Of a stretch of DNA of 64,000 nucleotides, positions 52,355 to 62,400 are shown piece by piece. How positions within the stretch are numbered: the first letter of the stretch is position 1; each line of letters starts with the position of its first letter. Source of the DNA: Phoenix dactylifera (lineage: Eukaryota > Streptophyta > Magnoliopsida > Arecales > Arecaceae); the NCBI RefSeq assembly GCF_009389715.1, contig NC_052395.1, positions 5,790,812 to 5,854,811 of the forward strand. The letters are read 5' to 3'. Made by a program: the position numbers and the translations under genes. The notes below the pieces were generated by a model. That model was not told the DNA's origin. It saw only the letters and a program-made list of their open reading frames with translations, and did no database searches.

Positions 52355-53472
52355 TGTTGCTGGAAATTGGACCCGGGGGCCGCCACGGAGCCAGGGGAGA
52401 AGGAGCTCCGCCGCAGGGAGGGCGGACGGCGGTGCGCCGGCCGGCTGCGTCCTCCTGAAGGGTGAGCGAGTGAGGGAGAGTGCGTCCTGTCCTGTCCTGC
52501 AAAAAAGCCGGTGGCCGGGCTCCCCGGCGCCGGCCCTCCGATGCTTAAGTCAGAGGGGGCAAATATGTGGAGAGAGCAAGGAGGAGATATGTGGAGAAGA
52601 TGAAGAATAATGTGCTCAATTGTGTCTGTGCTGTTTACTTGTGTTCCCGTCTCCCCCTCTTTCCTCCCAGGCTCCCTTTTATAAAAGGATTTAATGTTGC
52701 CCGGGAGGTGACAGGAAGTTTGTTCTCTTTTGTAATAATTGGGCACGATTTGGCCCATTAATGGCGTAGTGGAAAATAAGGCCGAATCAGACCGGAACCA
52801 GGGAGTTGTCACGGTCGATCGGACCTGTTGGAGTGGTTGAACCGCCGGCCGTGGTAGGCCCGGGGTCCATGGATGGTAAGTGCATTTATTACCGAGTGAA
52901 CCGGCGGTCAGGGAGAGCCATACGCTTTGATGGTTCAGTGATCCGGAGATCGTCTTGAGCCGTGTTCATTAAATGACTGAGTGCATCGGAGACTTGAGGG
53001 GGTCTCATGCATTAATGGCAGGTCGTGCCGAATACCTGCGGAGATCTTATGCCTTGATGGCTTGGAGATAGCGGCAGGTTGTAGTGGAGTTGTCAGGTCC
53101 CTCAGGGGGTTAGGCAGGAGTTGAACATTTGGTCAAGGCAATTGGCTCGGCAGGGGTGCCGAGCCGAGCTGGTCGCCCAATGGGGCGCCCTGTGGCGGGG
53201 TCGCTTCTAATGCTTCTGGTCGGCGCCCTTTGGTCGAGCGCCTTCTAGCCGAGCGCCTTTATTTCGCGCTCTTTCCTCTCTGGTCAGCGCCTTCTAATCG
53301 AGCGCTTTTCTGGTCGGCGTCCTCTGGTCGGCTCTTTCTTGGTTGTGTTGGTTGGTCCGAGCGCCTCTTGGCGCTCCCTCTGGTCGGCACTCTTTGGCCG
53401 AGCGCCTTTCCGGTCGGCGCTTTTTGGCCGAGCGCCTCCGTGGCGGTATGACTTGGGATTTTTCCCCCAACA
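52355..53472 (-). repeat. 3' LTR of element 2
   Basis: 1118 bp, on the plus strand from TGTTGCTGGAAATTGG to TTTTTCCCCCAACA. It is the inverted counterpart of the solo LTR 50010-51285 and is shorter, mainly in the GCGCTC minisatellite zone (53180-53440). A TATAAAA of the element strand is at 52683-52677. Confidence 0.92.
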
Positions 53473-53832
53473 CTACCTCCCGACTTCCGTGTTCCAGTTG
53501 GCTACCAGCTGGAGCGCGGGAAGTAGCTCTAGTTGGGCTGTTACGAATTTCGAAAATTTTAATTTATTGCGCATTTTGAATTATCGGACGCTTCGAGATG
53601 CCTTTAATAGGCAGCGTCTCTTCTTTTCCGAAAATCCTCATTATTGGGACACCTTTTGCGAGGCGTCCCCGCGCCGTGGGCTCATGATGGGGCCGCACGA
53701 TCCGATGGGGCGCTTCGGCGTTCGAAGCGTTAGCCCTAATTAAATGCGTCGTTCTGTCTTTTGGACCGACACGTGTGGTCATCTCAACAGGGTGCGGCTT
53801 TTCTTTTGCCGATCGGGGCCATTGGGGAGGTT

Positions 53833-53839
53833 TATATAA
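53833..53839 (+). promoter_or_regulatory. TATA box of the antisense gene in element 2
   Basis: GGTTTATATAAACTC, 138 nt before the ATG at 53977. The leader between is pyrimidine-rich, typical of plant transcripts. Confidence 0.6.
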
Positions 53840-53976
53840 ACTCTCCCCTGGCCCTCCGTCCCCTTCCTATTGCCTTCTGCTTCTAGCTTTTCTTCCCCCA
53901 GCTTTTCACAGTCCGAAGTTCTTTTCTCCGGCATCTTCCTCAGGTCCCCCTTTTTCTTTTTAATCTCTCTCTCTCA

Positions 53977-56182
53977 ATGGGTTCTCTTCCCAGTGAGGTT
54001 GTGTCTACCATGAGCGTCCTGGAGGTCGAAATGACCGAAGAGTGGTTTTTCCCTCTTCACGGGTTCCGTTTGGAACCCGCCAGGCGTGGGGATCGGGTAA
54101 CCGATCCTCCGGTAGGCCGGATTGGAGTGTACCTAGAGTCACTCTGGGCCGGTCTCCAATTTCCTCTTCACGGCTTCGTGAATGAGTTGCTGATGGTATG
54201 CCGGCTGGTTCCGGCGCAGCTCGCTCCGAATGCCTGGAGGACAGTGATCGGTTTCCTGTCACTGTGCTTACTGCACGGGATTCCGACCTCTGTCAACGTT
54301 TTCCGGCGACTTTTTATTTTTAAGTCGAATCCGGGAGACGGTGAGTGGCTCTACATCGCCCTTCGGGCGGGTCGGCTACTTTTTCATGGTGCCCCCTCGT
54401 CCATTCATGACTGGAAGAAGAAATTCTTCTTCCTAGGTTCTGAACGGTCCTGGGGGTTTGACCCCAGGTGGGGGCCGGCCCAGCTCAGGTCCATCAACAA
54501 ACCCCCCAGCTTTCTCCACGTGAGCAGGGGATCATCGACACCATCCGCGGCCTCGGGGACGGCATTTTGCTGAACGGCCTCATATGTGAGGACGCTCTGG
54601 TGAACGTGGGCCTGAGCTCGGCACGTCCCCACGGTAAGGATAGTTACAGTCTCTTTTTATTTCCTTACTGTTCTAATGTTCTAATCCTGTTCGCCTTTGC
54701 AGATATCGCAAAGATGGTGACTAAAAGCGAAGTCCTCTACGCCCGCTTCCAGAAGAGGGCAGCCGAGCTCTCGGGCGAGCCCACCGAGCCGAGGAAGAAG
54801 CAGAAGGTCTCGGCGACCTCAGCGACCCCGGCGACAGCAGTGGCCGAGGCGGGTCCTTCTCGCCCCGCGCATTCCGAGGCGGGGCCTTCTCGCCCCGCGC
54901 ATCCCGATGCTGGTCAGAGGGAGGGGGCGGATTCCAGGGGCTCGGGCTCCCGGGGAGCTTCAGCAGTGCTCCCATGCCCGGTGCCCCTGGCACAAGTTCC
55001 TGGTCGGCAGGACGCTCCAGTTGCCGACCAGGGGAGGAGTCCTGCGGGTCCCGTGCTTGCGCGCTCCGCCTCAGTCGTGCGGCAGTCGGATCGGCCGCTT
55101 GTCCGACCCCAGCCCCCTAGCTCCGAGCCGGGGAGCAGTCAGGGAGCCTCGGGGTCGGCTCCGCCGAGGCCAGCCGATGCTGGCCTTCCGGGCCCATCAG
55201 GCTCGGGGGAGCGAGTGCCTCTTACACTCACCTGGTCGGTATTCGAGGGCGATTCAGCCCTCGAAAACCCTCGAGTGGCGCGCGAAGTATTTCGGGTCGC
55301 GCTGCTCCCGGCTGACCGGGCCACGATACAGTCCATGAGCTACAATGCCTTCATGGACGCTACCCGCTGCAACGCCGTCCGGGTAAGTAAAACTTTTCAT
55401 CTGTGTAATTTATAAAAAAATTTTACTCGCAGCGCCTTATGTTTTTCTTTTCGTCTTTTTTACAGCACTTGCATGAGACGGAAATGCTGATGCACATAGT
55501 CCAAGACTACCGGGAGCGGGCCCGGAGGTGCCAGCGCGGTTACGAGGAGGCCCAGGCGAGGTACCTGGCCGCCGAGGCGAGGTACCAGGCCTCCGAGGCC
55601 GAACGTCAGGTGCTCCAAGAGAGAATTGGAGCATCCGAGGAAAGAATTCGAGCTCTGACCGCCGAGCTCGATGAAGAGAAGGGCGCGCACACACTAACAA
55701 GGTCCGAAGTGCGCGCCGCCGAGGCTCGTTTGGCCGCGGCCGAGCTGGCGTCGGCCTCCCGCGAGCAGGAGATAGGGAATGCCCGCCTCCGACACTTAGA
55801 GCTCGAGCGGGAAATAAAAACCCTCGAGTGGAAGGCCGCGTACCACGAGGCTCGGGAGCAAGCCCAGAACGCGGTGAGGCTCTTCCGCGAGTCGGAGGAA
55901 TTTCACGACCTCCTAGCAGAGGAGGGCGTGAACGGGCTTATTCACGACCTCCTGCGGCGGCTTCTCCCGGATTTTGATGTAAACCTGCTTCAACCGGGAG
56001 CAGGGGTCGAGAGGCCGGAGGCGGAGGCAGAAACTCCGGGGGCCGACCAGGGAGGTCCGGCCGAGGCAACCGAAGCCGCCCCTGAGGCTACTCCCATTGC
56101 TGCCGAGGCTACTGAAGCCCCGACTGCTGAGCCTACCGCTCCCGATACTGCCGAAGCCGAAGTGGTCGAGCTCGAGCCTTGA
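53977..56182 (+). CDS. Antisense additional gene of element 2 (PF04195-like domain plus coiled coil), spliced, with one frameshift
   Basis: Transcribed opposite to pol. Exon 1 is 53977-54633, exon 2 is 54703-55382 and exon 3 is 55466-56182. The donors (ACG|GTAAGG, CGG|GTAAGT) and acceptors (CTTTGCAG, TTTTTTACAG) are textbook. The first part (FPLHGFVNELLM, LAPNAWRTVIGFLSLC, FFFLG) resembles the plant PF04195 'putative gypsy type transposon' domain. The middle is Ser/Pro/Ala-rich and probably disordered. The last exon is a long coiled coil (RYLAAEARYQASEAERQVLQ) with an acidic Ala/Glu tail. Near 54505, in a C run, the frame of the PF04195 part ends and the following conserved part (LSPREQGIIDTIRGLGDGI) continues in another frame, so this copy is probably broken or misread by one base. 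Extra genes in Tat elements, including antisense ones, are known; their role is not. Confidence 0.72.
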
Positions 56183-56759
56183 TGTAATTTTTGTTATTTT
56201 GTAAAATCGGGATGGCCCCCCATACTTGTAAGGGCCGAACCCGAATTTTTGTACTCGGCCTACGGGCTTTTTGAAATGAATATACTTTTTGGAAACTCGT
56301 CTGTTGTAGTCCAAGTTTCTCTGCTCGGATCCATTTTAGGTTCCGAGGATATGGGCTCTAGGGCCTCAGCTTTACCCGCCACAGGGTTTGGTTTTAGGTT
56401 TGGCTAGCCGAGCTCCATTGCTCGGTCTTTCGACCAGTGGTATAGCGACGCTTATGCTTATACCAAGGGGATTCGGGCTCGGAGAATTTTTCCGAGCCTA
56501 GTCCAGAATTCGGCCAAGCCCTGGGGCGGCCGCTAGGACAGATTTTTTTAGCGTAGTGAACTTCGAATCTGAGCCTCGGGTTGCCGGGGCGAACCAGATT
56601 CTTTTCCAACGAATGGGTCGAATGCTCGTCAGCTCGTGACGGGGATTCAACAGACTGTTTATACCAAGTTTGTTGGTATCGTGAGTGTTTCACGCCGAGG
56701 CGACTAAAACATTCTGCTCGGAGTCCACTCTTTGAGGATGTCGGCAGAGAAATCCAAAA
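56183..56759. other. 3' flank of the antisense gene
   Basis: The first 100 bases hold TTGTTATTTTGTAAAATCGG and TTGAAATGAATATACTTTTTGG, plausible plant polyadenylation context for the antisense gene. No further gene is seen before the array. Confidence 0.45.
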
Positions 56760-57600
56760 CAGATAAGATAATGTAGAAACATTAAGTAAATGGGTACCTT
56801 GTACCGTGTGCGTCCTTGCGCCGAGGCGACTGAAGACGCTTCCTCTGCTCGAGGTCCGCTCTTTAAGGACGTCGGCAGAGATCCAAGAATAGATAAGATA
56901 ATGTAAAAATATTAAATAAATGGGTACCTTGTACCGTGTGCGTCCTTGCGCCGAGGCGACTGAAGACGCTTCCTCTGCTCGGGGTCCGCTCTTTAAGGAC
57001 GTCGGCAGAGATCCAAGAATAGATAAGATAATGTAAAAAAATTAAATAAATGGATACCTTGTACCGTGTACGTCCTTGCGCCGAGGCGACTGAAGACGCT
57101 TCCTCTGCTCGGGGTCCGCTCTTTAAGGACGTCGGCAGAGATCCAAGAATAGATAAGATAATGTAAAAATATTAAATAAATGGGTACCTTGTACCGTGTG
57201 CGTCCTTGCGCCGAGGCGACTGAAGACGCTTCCTCTGCTCGGGGTCCGCTCTTTAAGGACGTCGGCAGAGATCCAAGAATAGATAAGATAATGTAAAAAC
57301 ATTAAATAAATGGGTACCTTGTACCGTGTGCGTCCTTGCGCCGAGGCGACTGAAGACGCTTCCTCTGCTCGGGGTCCGCTCTTTAAGGACGTCGGCAGAG
57401 ATCCAAGAATAGATAAGATAATGTAAAAACATTAAATAAATGGGTACCTTGTACCGTGTGCGTCCTTGCGCCGAGGCGACTGAAGACGCTTCCTCTTGTA
57501 CCGTGTGCGTCCTTGCGCCGAGGCGACTGAAGATGCTTCCTCTTGTACCGTGTGCGTCCTTGCGCCGAGGCGACTGAAGACGCTTCCTCTGCTCGGGGTC
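56760..57600. repeat. 130-bp tandem array in element 2 (six copies plus short partials)
   Basis: The phrase ATAAATGGGTACCTTGTACC recurs at 56791, 56921, 57051, 57181, 57311 and 57441, exactly 130 bp apart. Each unit carries CGCCGAGGCGACTGAAGACG, CTCTTTAAGGACGTCGGCAG and an AT-rich AGATAAGATAATGTAAAAA stretch. After 57490 there follow two shortened copies of about 55 bp. Units are almost identical, so the array is young or homogenised. Confidence 0.95.
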
Positions 57601-57639
57601 CGCTCTTTAAGGACGTCGGCAGAGAAGTCCGGTGATGGA

Positions 57640-59280
57640 GAACGAGCCGGGCTTGTTGGTTGAAGCCGGTGGAGAACGAGCCGAGCTCGTCTTGGTCAGT
57701 GAAGACCGCATCCCAACGTATCGGGGCATCCCGAAGAATCGGGGCATCTCGACGTCTCGAGGCATCCCGGCCGAGGTCGGGGTAGGAGAACGAGCCGAGC
57801 TCGTTGGCCGATGGAGCACGAGCCGAGCTCGTCGGTGGAAGTCGATGGAGGACGAGCCGAGCTCGTCGGTCACTTAAGACCGTATCTCGACGTCTCGAGC
57901 CATCCCGACGGATCGGGGCATCCCGACGTCTCGGGGCATCCCGACGTCTCGGGGCATCCCGACGTCTCGGGGTAGGAGAACGAGCCGAGCTCGTTGGCCG
58001 ATGGAGCACGAGCCGAGCTCGTCGGTGGAAGTCGATGGAGGACGAGCCGAGCTCGTCGGTCACTTAAGACCGTATCTCGACGTCTCGAGCCATCCCGACG
58101 GATCGGGGCATCCTGACTGTGGTCAGGGTAGGAGAACGAGCTGAGCTCGTTGGCCGATGGAGCACGAGCCGAGCTCGTCGGTGGAAGTCGATGGAGAACG
58201 AGCCGAGCTCGTCTGGTCAGAGAGGACCGCAACTCATATCTCGACGTCTCGAGTATCCCTATAGCCGGGGCATCCCAACGTCTCAGGGCATCCCGACGGA
58301 TCGGGGCATCCCGACGTCTCGGGGCATCCTGACCGTGGTCAGGGTAGGAGAACGAGCCGAGCTCGTTGGCCGATGGAGCACGAGCCGAGCTCGTCGGTGG
58401 AAGTCGATGGAGGACGAGCCGAGCTCGTCGGTCACTTAAGACCATATCTCGACGTCTCGAGCCATCCCGACGGATCGGGGCATCCCGTTGTGGCAGGGCA
58501 TCCTGACTGTGGTCAGGGTAGGAGAACGAGCCGAGCTCGTTGGCCGATGGAGCACGAGCCGAGCTCGTCGGTGAAGTCAATGGAGAACGAGCCGAGCTCG
58601 TCTGGTCAGAGAGGACCGCAACTCATATCTCGACGTCTCGAGCATCCCTATAGCCGGGGCATCCCGACGTCTTGGGGCATCCCGACGGATCGGGGCATCC
58701 CGACGTCTCGGGGCATCCTGACCGTGGTCAGGGTAGGAGAACGAGCCGAGCTCGTTGGCCGATGGAGCACGAGCCGAGCTCGTCGGTGGAAGTCGATGGA
58801 GGACGAGCCGAGCTCGTCGGTCACTTAAGACCGTATCTCGACGTCTCGAGCCATCCCGACGGATCGGGGCATCCCGTTGTGGCAGGGCATCCCAATATAT
58901 TGGGGCATCCTGACGTCTCAGGGCATCCCGACGGATCGGGGCATCCCGACGTCTCGGGGCATCCTGACCGTGGTCAGGGTAGGAGAACGAGCCGAGCTCG
59001 TTGGCCGATGGAGCACGAGCCGAGCTCGTCGGTGGAAGTCGATGGAGGACGAGCCGAGCTCGTCGGTCACTTAAGACCGTATCTCGACGTCTCGAGCCAT
59101 CCCGACGGATCGGGGCATCCCGTTGTGGCAGGGCATCCTGACCGTGGTCAGGGTAGGAGAACGAGCCGAGCTCGTTGGCCGATGGAGAGCGCATCACGAA
59201 CTCACGAACCGTCTTCAGGGAGTCCAGGTGGGTACTCTATCATCCCGAGATATCGGGGCATCCCAACCGTGGTCAGGGGA
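57640..59280. repeat. GAGCTCG-dyad tandem array in element 2
   Basis: The motif GAACGAGCCGAGCTCGTTGG or GACGAGCCGAGCTCGTC occurs some twenty times, mixed with units like GGGCATCCCGACGTCTCG. Larger blocks of roughly 170-260 bp repeat with internal gains and losses, most clearly the segment from GTAGGAGAACGAGCC to GGACGAGCC and CGGTCACTTAAGACC at about 57783, 57973, 58130, 58345, 58525, 58733 and 58978. Long frames on both strands are artefacts of the repeat. Confidence 0.9.
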
Positions 59281-59418
59281 GGAGAAATAAACCTGGGATC
59301 ATGAGATAACCAGGAAAATCGGTGAGCTTGAAATGAGTATGCAGATCATAAGTTTATTATGAAATGAAATCCACAGAATGAAATTCAATAGTTGAATAAT
59401 GAGGGACCCCTTGGGGTT
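59281..59418. other. Short spacer before pol stop of element 2
   Basis: Non-repetitive sequence between the array and the pol stop codon, with an AT-rich stretch (ATAAGTTTATTATGAAATG). Confidence 0.5.
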
Positions 59419-62400
59419 CTACTGGTGGTACACGCGGAGGTTTTCAGAGTTCCAGCTCCGCGGAATAGGAGTCCCATCTAGAGACTCCAATTTATAAGTT
59501 CCGGGTCGGCGGATGCGCGTGACTCGGTATGGTCCTTCCCAGTTCGGGGCCAGCTTCCCTTGCTCAGTTGGTCGGGAGGCTTCAGCTCTTCGGAGGACAA
59601 GGTCCCCTAGTCTGAAAGATTTGACTTTGACCCTGGTGTTGTAGTACTGAGCTGTCTTTTGCTGGTACCTCGCCATACGAACTCGGGCGGCCTCCCTCGT
59701 CTCCTCGACTAGGTCAAGGTTGCTTCTGAGCTGCAAAGAATTGGAGCTGGCGTCGTGATGCTCGACCCTTGGAGAAGGAATCCCAATCTTCAGTCGGATG
59801 ACAGCCTCCGTCCCGTATGTCAGGTTGAAGGGAGTCTCGCCGGTAGGGACGCGGAACGTGGTCCGGTAAGCCCACAGGACATTGTATAGGTCTTCGACCC
59901 ATTGTCCTTTGGATTTGTCGAGCCTGGCTTTGAGACCCTGCAAAATGGTACGGTTTGTTACCTCGGTTTCTCCGTTTGTCTGAGGGTGCGCAACCGAGGT
60001 GAAGCGGTGGTCAATGCCAAGCTCGGAGCAGAATTCTCTGAAGTGAATGTTGTCAAACTGGCGACCGTTGTCAGAGATGAGGATGCGGGGAAGCCCGAAT
60101 CTGCAGATTATGGACTTCCAAACAAAATCCCGCATCTTCTGCTCGGTGATCCGGGCAAGGGGCTCGGCTTCCACCCATTTTGTGAAATAGTCGATGGAGA
60201 CGACCAGGAACTTCCTTTGCCCAGTGGCCAGTGAAAATGGCCCTAGGATGTCAATTCCCCACTGGGCAAAAGGCCAAGGGGAGCTGATTGAAGTTAAGGG
60301 AGCCGAGGACCGGCGTTGGACATTGGCGTTCCTCTGGCACCGGTCACATCTTTGGACAAAGTCCATAGCATCCTTCTGGAGCGTCGGCCAATAATATCCT
60401 TGGCGTAAAATTTTGTGGGCCAATGCTCGCCCTCCGAGATGATTTCCACAAATTTCTTCATGGACTTCGCGCATGGCGTAACCAGCCTCCGTTGGGCGGA
60501 GGCATCTGAGGAGGGGAGATGTGAAAGATCTCCGATAGAGCCTTCCCTCATGCAATATGTACCGGGTGGCGGAGCGCTTGATTCGGCGAGCCTCTCGTTC
60601 ATCAGTGGGGAGGACTTCATCTTGCAGATAGCTGATGAGCTCGTCCATCCAGCTTGGCTCGAACTCAGTGCAGAGGGTCTGCTCGGGCTCGTCTGTACTG
60701 GGCTTTTGGAGATACTCCAGTACTGCCGCTTTAGGAAGCTTGCTCATGCGAGAGGACGCCAGCTTTGATAGCTGGTCGGCCCTGAGATTCTCCGACCTGA
60801 TAACATGTTGAATGTGAAAAGAGTCCAGGGTCGAGGCGAGATCCCGTACCTTCTGAAGATACTTCTGCATGGTCGGGTCTCTGGCTTCAAAGTCGCCCAT
60901 AATTTGGTTGACGACGAGCTGAGAATCACTGAAGGCCTTCAAGTCTTTTACTCCTAGCTCTTTGGCTAGCTTGAGCCCGGCGACAAGCGCTTCGTACTCC
61001 GCCATATTATTGGAAGCAGGAAACTCGAGGCGCAAGGCTTGCTCAGCGACCACCCCCTCCGGGCTGGTGAGGATAAGTCCCGCTCCGCTACCCCCCGAGT
61101 TTGAAGAGCCATCGACATGCAGAGTCCATGTCAAACTCGGGGTCGGAACCGTTGGTGGCTCAGGTTCGGGCTCGGCCTCGTCCGGTATAGTGCACTCGAC
61201 TATAAAGTCTGCGAGCGCTTGTGCTTTGATTGCCGGTCTGGGTCGGTACTCGAGGTCGAATTCTCCGAGCTCGACGACCCATTTAGTGATCCGGCCCGCA
61301 CGGTCTGATCTTTGCAGGATTTGCTTGACCGGCTGGTCGGTCAGTATAGCCACTGTATGAGCTTGGAAGTAGGGTCGGAGCCTCCGAGCTGAGATGACCA
61401 GAGCATAGACAGTCTTCTCCAGCTTGGAGTATCGGGTCTCGGCGTCCCTCAAGACCCGGCTGGTGTAATATACTGGTTTTTGAAGTTTACCCTCCTCTCG
61501 GACGAGGACCGAGCTTACTGCTACAGGGAAGACGGCTAGATATAGATAAAGCAGCTCTCCCTGTTGAGGTTTTGTGAGCAGGGGAGGGGAAGCCAGTAGA
61601 TGCTTGAGCTCCTCAAAAGATTGCTGGCACTTGTCCGACCACAAAAAGTTCTTCGGCTTCTTGAGGGCTGTAAAGAATGGAAGGCAGCGCTCGGCCGAGC
61701 GGGAGATGAATCTCTCAAGGGCTGCCACTCGGCCTGTGAGCCGTTGTACCTCCTTGACCGTCCTGGGAGGCGTCATTTCTTGGAGGGCTCGGATCTTTTC
61801 GGGGTTGGCCTCGATTCCCCGTTGTGTAATAATGAAGCCGAGGAATTTGCCGGAGGTGACTCCGAATGCACATTTGGCTGGATTGAGCTTCATCTGGTAC
61901 TTTCGGAGTGTGGAGAAGGCTTCATTGAGGTCGGTTATATGGTCTTGTGCCACCTTGCTTTTCACCAGCATATCATCAATATAGACCTCCATGTTCCGAC
62001 CTATCTGGTCTTTGAAGATCCGGCTGTCCAGCCTTTGATAAGTTGCCCCGGCATTTTTTAAACCGAACGGCATCACTTTGTAGCAGTAAGTTCCCCCGTC
62101 GGTGATGAAGGCTGTCTTTTCCTCATCTTCTGGCGCCATGCGGATCTGGTTATATCCGGAAAAGGCGTCCATAAATGCCAGCAGCTCGTGACCTGAGGTG
62201 GAGTCCACGAGCTGGTCAATGCTGGGGAGTGGGAAGCTGTCCTTTGGGCAGGCTTTGTTCAGGTCGGTGTAGTCCACGCACATGCGCCACTTCCCGCTGG
62301 CTTTCTTGACGAGGACCACGTTGGCGAGCCATTCCGGGTAGGATATCTCCCGGATGAAGCCAGCTTCAAGGAGCTTGCCGACCTCCTCGGCTGCTGCTCG

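Noticed and set aside
54005..54632. Minus-strand frames opposite exon 1 of the antisense gene
   Set aside because: They are shadows of the GC-rich plus-strand exon and have no domain.
56760..59280. CRISPR-like array
   Set aside because: This is a plant nuclear sequence; repeats are 130 bp and longer without unique spacers, so it is ordinary tandem DNA.
57383..59304. Several 150-236-codon frames on both strands
   Set aside because: All sit in the tandem arrays of element 2 and read as Arg/Ser/Asp-rich repeats in every frame.
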